From Rhypophila decipiens (lineage: Eukaryota; Ascomycota; Sordariomycetes; Sordariales; Naviculisporaceae), in NCBI GenBank assembly GCA_033297075.1, contig MU858045.1, positions 62,001 through 126,000 on the forward strand: a stretch of 64,000 nt of DNA. The letters are read 5' to 3'. The translations under genes were made by a program, and so were the position numbers. The notes below the pieces were generated by a model. It ran no database searches. It saw nothing but the letters and a program-made list of their open reading frames with translations, and was not told the origin of the DNA. Positions 23,534 through 35,390 of the stretch are shown here, piece by piece. Every line of letters begins with the position of its first letter. Positions within the stretch are counted from its first letter, which is position 1.

Positions 23534-23915
23534 TTAACCCATGAAGCCGCCACCGCCACGGTTCGCTGTTTCTTTTTGTAGCTGTTCCGAGATGCTCGTG
23601 TGGGCTTCAAAGAACTTGGCGGCGCATCGATCGAGGCAGACGGACTCGCCCTTACTCAGCTCGCCTTCGCGGTAGGTCTTGTCGATGCACTTGAGGGTGC
23701 AGATTTTTACCATGCTGGATTGGAGACGGATTGGGTTAGCTGGTGACCTTGAAAGATGTTTGTTTGGGGAAAGGGGGAATCGGCCGGCCAAAGACGCGCA
23801 ATCATTCTGTGACATACCGAGAGTGCATCTCTGCGACAACCTTGAGCTCATTCTCGACGGCGGCGATTTTCTCGGCCGAAGTTGGCTGGGCTCTTCCCAT
23901 ACCGAAGAACGACAT
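23534..23915 (-). CDS. Tim10, small Tim chaperone of the mitochondrial intermembrane space
   Basis: Tim10 pairs with Tim9 in a hexameric chaperone that carries hydrophobic carrier proteins across the intermembrane space to the TIM22 complex. The two exons are 23915-23818 and 23714-23534, with a 103-nt intron (GTATGT...ATCCAG). The product is 92 aa, the normal size. The twin CX3C motif is intact: C38-X3-C42, 16 residues, C59-X3-C63 (ICTLKC and VCLDRC). These cysteines form the two disulfides made by Mia40. The N-terminus ([20 protein letters not shown]) and the glycine-rich end (NRGGGGFMG) match the Neurospora protein closely. There is no cleavable presequence, as expected for this import route. 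Confidence 0.95.
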
Positions 23916-24571
23916 TGTGAAAAATGGTTATTCGGTTTTGGCTGGCGTGGAAATATGGTTTGCTTCTGCTTTCTGTAACAGCGCTGGTCGCAAGCAATGA
24001 CAGAATGGGTTGCGGTTATGGGGACGTTGATCTTTATATTGGTCGCGGCTTGTCTCCTGAAAAATGACGATGGTTGAATTCACTCCCAGCAAGGCAGGCT
24101 TGGATTCAAAGAACTTTTGGGTCCACTCAGTTGTTGTCCTTGGGCCAGCAGCTAGGCGATCAAGGACCCGCAGGTCGTCGGGTAAATATCGGAAAGGTGG
24201 GCTCCCCAATCGAGCTTTTAAGCTCGGAAATTCTGCCCACCTTCAATTGCTTCCCGAAACAGAAAAATGTGAGGGCTCAAAAAGCTGTCGAAGCTTTCCA
24301 TAGCTTTTGGCTAGCAAGATCATTCCAACTCACCCGCCATGACTGTAAGTTGCCTTCTCGTCTGTATAACTGCAACCCCCAAGATCTTTGTGTTCAATAT
24401 GATGAATTGCAATAACATTAGAACCGTTGCGACTGACACGCTCTTTTGCGTGAATGATCACAACATGCCTTACACTGACCCTCCAAACACATTCTCTTTT
24501 CGGATCTCCGGTATACGCACACACAGTCTTTGGTTTTCCAATGCTAATGTCTATTACCTCATTTAGGTGCA
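23916..24571 (+). promoter_or_regulatory. divergent promoter and likely 5' UTR intron of mitochondrial LysRS
   Basis: Intergenic region shared by TIM10 and the LysRS gene. A short ATG-ACT at 24339-24344 is followed at once by a consensus donor GTAAGT (24345), and TTTAG|GT (acceptor at 24564-24566) lies just before the LysRS start. Splicing would create a four-codon uORF (ATG ACT GTG CAA TGA) whose stop overlaps the main start. This is inferred from sequence only. Confidence 0.45.
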
Positions 24572-26481
24572 ATGATGACTTCAAAGCCGCGCCTCCAACA
24601 GCTCCTGCGACCGCACGTATGGAAGTCGCTCGGGGCGACCCCTCGCCAGACGGGCGCCTCACTTCGTAGATACCACGGCGCGAGGTCACAGGAGCTTGAA
24701 AAGGCCAACGCTCTCAAGTATCCCAGAATACAGCATCGCGATGCCGCGCCTCCCATGAGGATACCGGTTTTTCGGGAGAAGTTCCAGCATGTGAAGGAAG
24801 GGGAGGTTATAGAAGGAGAGGAGGTTGTCGTGCACGGAAGGTTACAGTCCATTCGTCGTGCCGGCTCCAAACTCGCTTTTCTTGTTCTAAGGAACGAGTT
24901 CGAGGACCTCCAGGGAATGTGTAATGTCAGACAGCTGGAAGCTGCAGGTGTAGATTGTTCTGGGTTCAAGTCGCTTGTCCAGTTACTTAATAAAGGAGAC
25001 ATCATCTGTACGAATTACTGCTTCTCTTTTCTCTCGTCTTCAATGTCCCTCGAGTCTCTAGACTGCTTTTATGAACCGTAGTCCATGGTACTGACTGTAG
25101 ACCCCGCATGATAGCTCTCAAAGGAAAGGCGACAAGAACCTCGACAGGCGAGTTGACCATCCTCGCAACCGGCTTGCCTGAACTACTTAGCCCGTCCCTC
25201 GTCCCTCTGCCATTCCGGGTCCTAGACCCACAGCAGCGCTTCCATAACCGACATATCGACCTACTTACAAGTCGCAAGTCAGTGGACACCTTGCGTCTTC
25301 GCTCCTACATAATCAAATATATCCGCGACTTTCTCCAGGAGCGAGGTTTCCTCGAGTTCCAGACTCCCATCCTAGCCGAGAATGCCGGAGGGGCCGTCGC
25401 TCGCCCCTTTGTGACCGGCTTCGAGGATGGGGTAGGGGTAGGAGGCAGAACCCTTGCCATGCGCATCGCTCCAGAGCTCTGGCTCAAGCGCCTCGTTGTC
25501 GGTGGTGTGGACAAGGTCTTCGAGCTGGGGCCGTCCTTCCGAAACGAAGGCATCGACCAGACTCACAACCCAGAATTCACCACCTGCGAGTTCTACAACG
25601 CCTACGCCAGCCTCGACGACCTGATCCACCTGACCGAGGACCTGATCTGCGGCGCGGCCTCCCACTGCCAAACTCTCATATCCACCAAGCTCGACTCCCT
25701 CCCCGAGATCGACGTTGTCCACAAATTCCCGTCCAGCGTCAGCGGCAGTAATCGTTTCCGACAAATGGAATTCATCCCATCCCTCGAAGCAGCGCTGGGC
25801 TTTACGCTCCCTGATCTCGAATCTTCCACGGCCCTACAAGACTTTCTCTCCCTCCTGAAAACACATAATCACCGCGTCGGAAAATTTCCCGACGGCGAAA
25901 CCCCAACCCTTCCAAAACTACTCGACGACCTAGCAGCAGAGCACATTGAGCCGCATTCTCTCACCTCACCCATATTCATAACCCACCACCCAGTCTGCAT
26001 GTCACCGCTCTCCAAGAGCTTCATCTGTCCCAAGACAAATCAACACGTCTCGGCGCGGACAGAGCTCTTCGTCGACGGCATGGAGATAGCCAACATGTAC
26101 GAAGAAGAAAACGACCCATATGCCCAGCGACACAAGTTCATCCAGCAAGCCACCCGTCATCGGGATCCTAGCGTCCGTCACGAGTTAACTGCTCCTCCAT
26201 CAAAAGGAAAAGGTGACCAGCAGGATGATATCGACGATGTCCGCATCGACGAGAGCTACGTCCACGCCCTCGAGTCTGGTCTCCCACCCACGGGCGGATG
26301 GGGCTGCGGGATCGAGAGGCTGGTCATGCTTTTTGCTGGCACGAGACGAATCAGCGATTGCTTGAGCTTTGGAAACGTCAGGAACGTCGTGGCCGTGTCG
26401 ACGCTTGCCAGGGTAGGAGCTACGGACACGCAGCATGAGCATGAGCATGACGGGAAGGAGAAGGCTGGTGAGAAGAAATGA
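24572..26481 (+). CDS. Mitochondrial lysyl-tRNA synthetase (class II, Msk1-type)
   Basis: It charges mitochondrial tRNA-Lys. The two exons are 24572-25007 and 25115-26481, with a 107-nt intron (GTACGA...CATGATAG), giving 600 aa. The acceptor was chosen because it joins GDIIS to LKGKATRTSTGEL as in other fungal enzymes; the nearer TGTAG site breaks the frame. The first 35 residues (RLQQLLRPHVWKSL, then RQTGASLRRYH) are basic and free of acids, a good mitochondrial presequence. An OB-fold anticodon-binding domain (VVVHGRLQSIRRAGSKLAFL) is followed by the class II core. Motif 1 lies near 210, motif 2 (PSFRNEGIDQTHNPEFTTCE) near 285, and motif 3 (GWGCGIERLVMLFAG) near 540. The start could also be the second ATG at 24575. 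An upstream uORF and leader intron are possible. Confidence 0.92.
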
Positions 26482-26780
26482 GACCGGTAGCCGACTTCCT
26501 TTGATAACCATGCAATATCAATACGTCACATACGTGATTGCTGTAAGAGTAAAGAAGACGAACATATATGAGATAGCTTGTATAATAGATGTCATGTTTT
26601 CAATACAGAAAACGAAAGGAAGAAAATGTCTTAGCCCAACTCACTCTCGAATCGAGTACAATGCAGGAAGCAAGCCTCGCTCTCACAGTGAGCTGGTTAC
26701 TTTAACAATAAGATAATGGTTACGCCCCCTTTTTCCCAGCGGGAATGAATACCCCATGGCCTTGGGTTGACTTATCAGAA

Positions 26781-27148
26781 GGCACCTAATATACAGGCAC
26801 CAGTCCTCTCGTATACAGGCACCAGGCTTCTGATATACAAGCACTACTCTTGTAGAATAAATACTCTAACTGCCTCGAATATATGCTTTGACTGGCTTAA
26901 ATAAATACATTAACTAATTCGAGTAGATACATTAACCAGATCGAATAAATACCCTGACGAGCTCGAATAAATACTACAACTAGGTTAAATAAATATATTA
27001 ACTAACTAGAACAGATATATTAACTAAACTAAATAAATACCTTGACTGATATGAATAAATACCTTGACAAGCTGGGATAAAGGCCTTAACTGGCTGGAAT
27101 AAATGCCTTGACTTGATAAAAAGTTAAATTGGACTGGTGCTTGTATAT
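26781..27148. mobile_element. MITE-like element with twelve 22-bp repeats, copy 2
   Basis: The left arm starts GGCACCTAATATACAGGCAC, related to copy 1 at 8777. It contains three imperfect tandem blocks of the tatacaggcaccag type. The inverted ends ATATACAGGCACCAGTCC (26789-26806) and GGACTGGTGCTTGTATAT (27131-27148) match with one mismatch. The core, 26855-27118, is exactly twelve 22-bp units (consensus near gaataaataccttgactggc plus two bases) with no indels. There is no ORF, and target-site duplication is unclear. Confidence 0.6.
26855..27118. repeat. 12 x 22-bp minisatellite
   Basis: Twelve head-to-tail units of exactly 22 bp, most beginning gaataaat or aaataaat. They differ by substitutions only, often TpG to TpA (ttgact versus ttaact), which fits repeat-induced point mutation. 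There are no unique spacers, so this is not CRISPR. Confidence 0.85.
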
Positions 27149-27723
27149 GAGATAGGAAGTTGGTTAATCACATATCACAGACATCAGAAAATCACACAAT
27201 GGCAACACAGCAGATGTCAACCGAAATTTACAAAAGCAACAACCTTGATGATATAATCTAGTCTGGTAAAAGCTAACCCTGCCTTGAAATTAAGTACTTT
27301 TACCGACCAGAACCTAGGATAAGAGAGAAATGAGACTTATAGGAGAATCTAGAGTAGCTAGAATGAGTGTGAGTGAGAGAAAAGAACCGCGCGAAAAAAA
27401 AGAAAGCCATGGACCACTTTTCCCAACCATACCAGGCAGGGAAATTGAGCAAGTGAGAGAGTAGAGAGTATCTGTAGTAGGTAGGTAAGAAGGAAAAACA
27501 GCGCGGCGGACCAAGAAAGGAGCCGAGAATAGGAAAGAAAGGAAACCGAGAATAGGAAAAGAAAAGAAATAGCAACCCCCTGAAAAAAGCATCTGTCCAG
27601 CCAGTCCCCAAAGAGAAAAATAATCATGCAAAGTAAAGATATAAAAACAAAGCTAGAGAGAGCGAATGAAGAGAAAGAAAATCGTACCCCTCTGGACTTC
27701 AGCATCAACCTTTTCCATAAAAC

Positions 27724-30700
27724 CTAGAATCTGTGGCCATGAGCATACTTCCGCAGATTCCAACGAGCATTCTCGCGCTCAACTGCCATCCGGGCGAGGT
27801 CGAGGTTATATACAACCTTGTTTGGTGCACAGAGGGAGAAAATCGCATCCTCATGATACGCGAATTGGAGGTAATGGGTTTTAAAATCGTGTGCGGTCTG
27901 TAGCTTAAATTCCTCCATGGCGGCCTCTTCACATCTTTCCATGAGGGGATCCATGAGAGGATCAGTGTTGCGGGCGGCGTGTGCCCATTCGAGGAAATCG
28001 GTTTGCTGGGTCTTGCCGGTTTCAAGCCACTGCAAATGAAGTCTTCTCAGAACGCCGAGAGCAGCATAGCGGTATCTCCAGCAACCCTTGAACTCCACGA
28101 AAGGTATCTTGGGGGCAACATGTTCAAACCCTTTGGGCTGTGCCGACTCATGGCATGGATGCATATATTGCGGACCGCCATGCAGATATTCGGACGGTCC
28201 GGTCGGGGGGTTGCGAAATCGCATCCAACGATAGATTGCGCCGGCAACAGTCTTGTGCTCTCCTCTGTCGATCTCATAGTAGAAACCCTGGGATGTGCCG
28301 TGCTTGAGACCTTTGTAGTAATTCCAGGCCTTATCGGTCATGAATGCAAACCTTCTAGCAACCCCAAGATTCTGTGCCATGAAGTTCAGGATATTGTAGC
28401 TGAACCTTCTCTTTTCAAGACCATATTTCCGGTCAAATATTCTCTTTTCATCACCCAGTGGGTCTGAAAAAGACTTGACTGAAAACACAGAGCTCTCGAA
28501 GATTCCGTCATCATCAAACTCTCTTCCCATAGTCTTCTTGGCATCACTGCCGACGGCTTTGGTTTTTCCTAAATTCCCTTCACCAGGCGTGGCCTTGCCA
28601 ACAGCCTTGGCCGTAGTGCCCGCCTCAGAATTGGCATTGGGATCGGCATCAGCAGCGGCATTGGGACTGGCACCAGCACTGGCACTGGGACCGGTATTGT
28701 GATCAGTACTGATGTTGGTGCCCTCTGTGACGCTCTCAGGGTTGTTTGACTCCTTTGGTGGGGCAGTTACCGGGAACCTCTTGAACAAGTGATCGAGGAT
28801 AGCCAGCTTCCGGTATCGAAAATGGCTATGGTCAACGCTGTTGACAAATCCTATGGCATGACAGCCCCAGCATCTTTGGCCTCCGTTATCTTTTTCTGGT
28901 GCGCTGTTGACGAACAAGCACCGTGAAAGTTTGGTCTCGCAAATGGGGCATGCCCTTTTAGTCTGCCAGTACCCATATTCCAGCTCCCCACTGCGATCGA
29001 CTCGCCGAACAGGGCGTCTTTCTGGAGCTCTACAGTCTCCAGAAACAGCGGCACAGAGGTTGTCCAGTGTTTTCTGATAGATATCTGGTCGATTTTTGAA
29101 GCGTTCTTGGGTCAGAACTGCTTCACGGACTTTGACAGCCCAGAGAGGGTCAGGGCCTGGCAATTGGCGGAGGAAGTGCCAGAACGAGGAGCCATCACCG
29201 AGCAGATCCATGCCGGCTCTCTTCGCATCGGGCAAACAGCGGTAGAGCAAGGCTGTTACTGCTTTGGGTATGTCGAAATCAGGCTTATGGTGTGTAATCA
29301 GAAATGAGCCATGTCTGTCCAAGGTCAAGGGGCCAAAGAATCTGAAGGGAGAAAAGTCTACTTTGATGTATGACTTCCGGGGCCTGTCTCCATCCTCCTG
29401 GGCGCGAGGATTCCTGAGGATGACCTTGAGGATCGATGGAAGCTTCGTTACGTCAAGCAGAAGGCAGCTCGAGATAGAGAGTGTCTCCAAGTTTGGCATT
29501 CCTTGGATCAGTACTTCCAGCACTCGGATGTCCAGAAAAGGAATCCTGTGAAGAGACACATCTCGGAAGCAGAACGGGGCAAGTCGAACGGCCTTGAAAA
29601 GCTTCAACATGGACTCGAATGAGTCCGAGTAGGGAGTTTTCGTAACGGGCTGATGGCCTCCTGTTATCAGCAGGGTATCTGAACGGACACCGCGACGCTG
29701 TAGGTATTTTCCTCTAGCGATGCCTTCGATTGTTGTGTCTCTCTTGGTCATGAATTTGTCAACATCGAATTCTCCCGAGTGAAAATCCCAAACTTCCTGA
29801 GTAATTGTTAGTTGAGGGGCACATCACAACGAAAATACGAATTCTGAACTTACAAAATACGTCTTCATAGACACGGCTGCACTTTTGCAAGTCATAGCAA
29901 CCGCAGACAGGTCACGTACACTGGGCTTCAGATGATCCAAAATCATTGGCCATATGTCTGCCATGTTCATGATGTTGAAAAAGTTGGGTCTAGAGACACC
30001 TTGCGCAGAGGACTCGAGGAGAGGAACAGGCACATTGGCGCGGGACCAACTGCTGTTATCCAGCCCATTGAGGGAGGGGAGGCGCGAGGAGAATATGAGA
30101 GCTGCATCATACTGAATATCCCTGTTCTTCATTCGAATGTCGAACAAGGCGGATTGTCCAGCTGTAGCATAGACACTCTTGATTTTCTCGTTCTCCTTGT
30201 TGACCTCGACCATGCGCTCAGGGGCAACATCTTTGGATGGCAGTGGCAAAGGAAGAGTGAGCCGCTTGTAGGCGTGGAGCTCCTTTTCGAGCTCAAGATT
30301 GGGGTCTCGGCCGGGAAAAGAGAGCCAAACACTGGGCCATTCGAATGAAATACGATTGGCGCGACGCTGGGGAACAAGGTATCCCAAATTGAGCTCCCAG
30401 GGCTTTTTAGAAGGGGCTGAAGCCTGAGGCGGAGTGGGTGGAGGTGAGGGATAACGCGCTGGAGTTGGAGTGTGGCGATTGATCAAGGCCTTGGAGCTGC
30501 TAGATTGACTGGGTGGTCCACGATTGTTGGGGGCCTTGGTGCTGTCAGATGCTGATTCAGGCATCAAAGGTTGTGCCTGGTTGTTTCGTGGGGTGTTGCG
30601 ACTCTGCTGAATGCGAGGAGTAGGGGTGCTAGTGAGCGTAGTCGACGTTGGATTTTCAGTCAACTCAGCGCCTGGGATCGCGCTTCGGTTGCTGTATTGG

Positions 30701-30729
30701 CCACGGCCTTTCTTTTGTCTTCTAGCCAT
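27724..30729 (-). CDS. F-box-like protein of unknown function
   Basis: The two exons are 30729-29854 and 29796-27724, joined in phase 0 over a 57-nt intron (GTAAGT...TACTCAG), giving 982 aa. The first 130 residues are a basic, S/T/P-rich low-complexity tail (MARRQKKGRGQ). An F-box-like segment sits at about 250-292 (MADIWPMILDHLKPSV, LSAVAMTCKSAA), ending at the exon border. After the intron there is a leucine-rich stretch (MPNLETLSISSCLLLDVTKL), a CPICETKLSRC and CWGCHAIGF cysteine cluster that may bind zinc, and a Ser/Ala/Asn/Asp-rich linker (ASAGASPNAAADADPNANSE). The conserved-looking C-terminal half is rich in W, Y and H. F-box proteins usually serve as SCF ligase substrate adaptors, but that role here is inference. 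I recognise no named orthologue. ATG at 30729 is the first in frame. Confidence 0.75.
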
Positions 30730-31737
30730 TGCGGTGTCGACACTTTTTGATATTCAAAATGCCCAGTGAATTTCTGGCCAAAGAGTGAGAAGGGTTGTAA
30801 AGATAAGAGCTGTAGCTGAGGAGAAGGAGTGAGAGTAGAAGCGATTGTTGGGTGGTCAAGATTTGAGAGAGTGTTGACGAAAGTTGACTGATTCTCGTCG
30901 TCTAATCGCCAGCTTGTTGCTATCGTTGGTTGAATGGTGAATGTTGAACGATGGACGGGAGAAGGTCCAACACGTGGCCCAGAGTAAACGTGCAGGCGCC
31001 AACAAGGGAGGGGCGGGTTTGGGAGAGGAAGTTGATGCTATGGTGGTCGCAAAGCGGATCCGTAACTTCCACTTTATTATTGTTCCAGGATAGTTTTTCA
31101 GATGCTGGCCGCGGTGGATTAGTGAATATTCACCAGCAGTGAAAATTAAAACGTGTGGCTGGCAAATAAGGTCAGGGCTCCAGAGGAGCAAGTGCGGCCT
31201 GGTTATGGGGGATGCCTAAAGGCAAAACAGAGGCTCTCGATTGGACAGGCGACCTCAGAAATGTGAGGAAGGGATGTCTGATTCGCAAACAGCGAGAACC
31301 TTCCCACGACGGTTGTTGCTGAGATTCTCACGCCTTCGTTCAGTCCCTGGACTTGATCTCACCGTCCTGATTGAGGTTGTGTGCTCCAGGCCCAGAGGTC
31401 AGAAAGGCGAAGGGCGAGTAAGATCTGAGCGGTTGTGAATTATAGGCAAGTGGGTGATGTGAAGGAGTGTTTTGGACAATGATGGAGGTATTGTAGAATG
31501 CGCAGGAGAGACGGATTGCTTGAACGACTCTCGATCAAGACTCGGTGTGTGGAATCACAAAACGTACCAGAGTCCTTGGGGCGGTCCAGACGTTGTAGTT
31601 GTAGAAGAGGAGTCGGCAAGCCGGTTGGGTTGTTCAGGAAGAGGCTTGAGTGTAGGAAGAAAATTCAACTTGAGACCACCTCGCTTGCTAGGCTGCCGGC
31701 AAGGGAGAGCTTATGACCTAACCTCTCTCTGACCGGT

Positions 31738-31773
31738 CAGGTAGAAGCTTCTGCACAGGTAGAAGCTTCTGCA
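31738..31773. repeat. 18-bp tandem duplication with palindromic AGAAGCTTCT
   Basis: caggtagaagcttctgca occurs twice without a gap. Each unit contains the palindrome AGAAGCTTCT, which has the nGAAnnTTCn form of a heat-shock element half-array. It lies about 1 kb upstream of the F-box-like gene start. A regulatory function is not demonstrated. Confidence 0.6.
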
Positions 31774-34700
31774 ACATAGTTGGAACAAGATGAACAAGGT
31801 CTGAGTCAACGACTTGCGTCGACTCCTCAGGTTAACAGTTGTGAGCAAAGATGAAAGGGAAAAGCCACTGACGGGGTTACGTCTAGTGGTCTCTCGTTTG
31901 GCGCCTCTTTGGAAGACAAGCCGGATCAGATTGATCTCCAACCAAGCCGAACGAGGAAAACTCTCACCGCTCTTCTTGTCTGCCTCGTTTTCTTCCCGTC
32001 GTCTGGTCTAGGCCATAGGCAGAAGCTCCTCCTAACTCTTAACACGCTACCTACTCGTGGCCGCCTCGTTTTCGGGAGCAACTTCGAACAAACATGAGGC
32101 TTTGAGGTGAAAGTCTCCAAGCCTCCTGTCTCCTCAAAACTGGATGAATCCACGGTGCTCATGTCAAGGTGAATGTTTCTAACAGCTTGGGATGGTTACG
32201 CAGGGGCTCAATCTGGGTTCCTTCTCCAATGAGTAGGGGGCCAAGGCAAGATGGTCATAACGGGCAAACCGTTTTGAGGGATAAGTCTCATGAAGCGCTT
32301 GACTCTTTTTAAAAATCGAGTGTTGTAATTCTAATGTTTTGGACGGGCAATAACAGGACGGCTCAGGGGAAAGTAATCAAGATTCCCAACCCGGCCTAGC
32401 GCCAGGAGTCTCCAAGAGGACCAAGCCCTCGTCCCAGTGACCGACCAAGGCGTGGTTATCCAGAATATGAGGGTCAAAAAAGCGCCAGGGAGCTTACTGG
32501 CTACTGTATTCAAAGCCGATGTCGAAAAGGAAGCTACATTTGGAAGATGTACAACAAGATTGCGTCAAATCGAGAAGTTCAAGAATCTCTCTTCCCCTTT
32601 CACTGGTCGTCATCTGTGGAGAGGACGTTGAAACAGGCGAAGGCACGTGACAGGACACCTGAAAACGGTTGCCGTGGCTGTCTCACAGCGGTTGGCCCAC
32701 TGTGAGCGCTGGGGGTGATGATCTCCCGTCCGATAAGAAAGATAAGAAAGCCACTGTGAGCTTGGTCTCTACGGATATGGTGAGGCATGTCCACTCAGTA
32801 TGGAAATCCAGAAGATCGACAAGCAATAGTCTATCTTTCTGTTAAGGGTTCTCTTCTCCGTGATTGCTTTGACCTTGGAGGTTTAATCAGTGAGAAGGAG
32901 AGAAAAGTGAGCTTCCCGCACCCCACCATGGTACGTAGGTTCAAAGGCACGGGAGCTCTGAAATGCGGGGCAATCAACGACCTCTTCCTGATCTCCGTTT
33001 GACAGGCTCTTCGTACTCTCTAGACCGAGGTCATGTATAGCCCAGCTGTCTGCCTCGAGGTCTTACCTAGGAGAATACTCTGCCTATTCCTTTCTTTTCC
33101 GGAAGACCAAGAAATCGAAAGGAACCGAAACAACCGGTTGTCAACTATCTCCAGCCCGCTGGCTTGCTCCATCCTGTCCTGGACTTCTCGGTCATGGAGA
33201 TAGGGCAAGTCCTATCCTCAAAGCGAGTGAGCAAGTTTCTCGGCTCTACCTACCTACTTGCTTCCCTCCTACCGCAAGCAAGCACCGCCCATCCCGATAT
33301 GCAGAAATATGCAGAAATATGCACCCTCTTTCTTACCTGACTCTCATCCACAAAGGTGACTGGACAAGTCAGCCGCCACGCGGGAAACCGTGGTCGCGTG
33401 TTTGGCTTATCCTGCAGGCCCATGGTACCTGCTCTTTGACATGAATGGCTGTACCCAGGGGAAAATGCCATGATTGGTTGAAGAGTTCGAGGTTCGAGTG
33501 GTGTGGTCGGGTCTGACTTGGGCTTTGGCAGCCGATCGGCCTACTTCACAACGCATATCAGAGATTCTAGGCGGTTCTTTCTTGATGCTGAGAATGGTCA
33601 GCTGTCTAAAAAATGTACCTACACTACACGGTACAGATTGTCCAAGGCTTGGTCTGTCGGTTAGGATGCCTATAGACGACCATGCCGAAGGGCCGAGTGG
33701 ATTCTGTTACTTGCTCATAGGTATTGATGGTCCTCTGATCTTTCTCTTGCCCGACATAGGCGGACTGATGATCTGACTGGCATTAACGTCCACTTGTGCG
33801 GAGGTTTGCCCGCCCCCGCATGCAGCGGCCTTGCATGAACGTTTTACGTGATCAGAGAGTAAACGGTCAAGGGAGAAGGAATCATTGACAAACTCAGGCG
33901 TCTGGTCATTTCCAAGTTGCCTTGAACCCGAACTCTAGACCCAGGCTGCCCGTCTAGGCATTCGTTTGAGGGTGTGATACGCAGCTGTAGTGTACTGAAG
34001 CAGCAAGTGGTGGAGGGGAAAGCAAACCAAAGGAGGGGTACCTAAGGTTGAAGAAGGGTGCTTGGATGGGACGAGGGGCCGTATGCTTCTCGATAGCTCA
34101 TGTCCATGTACGATATGCATTGGGCAGTTGCACACGAGGACAGAATGGCCGACTCCCGTCTTATCTGGGTCAGCCAGCAGTTTCTATTATAGGTTTCGTG
34201 CGAGTGGGAACTGTGTGTGGTGTGAACACTGGCTAAGAAAGGAGTGAAATAAGTTGAGGACGAGGACGAGGACGAGGAAACTGTCGGGATGTCCTTTATC
34301 GCGATAGAAAAGAAGAAGGGGTTGGTGGTTGGACAGCAGCTAATGTTGTACCAAAGTGGCATCAGCAGCATGTGTCGAGGCCTCGAGGAGAGAGGGTTTC
34401 ATCAGTACCACAATGCCAATCCCGTAGGTACGGCGTGTGCTCCTCCTATCCGGGCTGATGATGGATGGTGCAATAATGAAGATCTGTATAATGATTGATT
34501 GGGACCGTCTTGGAAGGAGAAGCGGAAGCGATGGGCGCGCAAGATCGCGATCTACATTGTCGAGTCTGGTGATGCGGTGCATATCAAAAGGATTGGGCGG
34601 TCAAACAATTTCCCACCACATTCTTCTTGCTGTCGCGAGCTTGTAATGAACATCCTGTAATCATACTACAATTTCAATTAGCAGGTGTCGCCTATCAAGG

Positions 34701-35390
34701 TGAACTTGAGAAGATATCTCCAAGACAGCCAACGAACAATGTGTCCCTGTTGATGGATCACATGCAGCTTGAGTACCGGTGTAAATGCAGCTTGTATCTT
34801 AGACTCCGCTAAAACTGCACCACATCTTGCAGCTTAGCGACGATACAAGTCTCGATTTGGGCTGATAATGATGAACAAGTTTTGAGCCTCTTCCTTGACA
34901 GCTCATAACTCATGTAGATGGAGATGCTCAGAACATTATGTGAATGGAGAAACTATCATCCACCAAAACCGTAAATGCCCGTAACAAGACAGGGAGACCA
35001 CACGTGAAACATGTGTGCCAGCCCCAATGCGTATCAGTTTTGAAACAACTGGAATCTGTCGGGAGGTCTTGCGAACAATTTGTTAGAAGGCTGTGGGCCT
35101 CTGATTGATGGTATATGGTGCAAACATCTTGATTAATCAGACCTCTGATAATGAGAGACGGGGTGTGTTCTATAGATGTTGAAGGACCACGAAAACAGCG
35201 AGTTACTCCGTACAGGATACAGCTTATACGTACCCGGGCTAGTGCCAGATGTCTCAGGGCAAGACAGGAAGCACGCAGCAGACCAGGTAAATGTTCCGAT
35301 GAACAATTTCCCGGTGATGATAGCCGCCAATTCCGCCTGCTACAGTACATCTAGGCAGATCTCGGGGCTTTATGTAGAATACAGCACTCC

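Larger units (their letters stand above)
26482..27723. other. convergent gap carrying an inverted-repeat element and a polypurine stretch
   Basis: 3' flanks of LysRS (plus) and the F-box-like gene (minus). It contains the 22-bp repeat element at 26781-27148 and a strongly purine-rich stretch on the plus strand at about 27300-27700. Within the latter, ccgagaataggaaa occurs twice (27523-27536 and 27546-27559). No gene is seen. Confidence 0.6.

Noticed and set aside
25008..25100. LysRS intron ending at CTGTAG (25100)
   Set aside because: It breaks the reading frame; the acceptor at 25114 gives GDIIS-LKGKATRT as in the family.
26855..27118. CRISPR-like array
   Set aside because: The 22-bp units abut directly with no spacers, and the organism is a eukaryote; it is a minisatellite.
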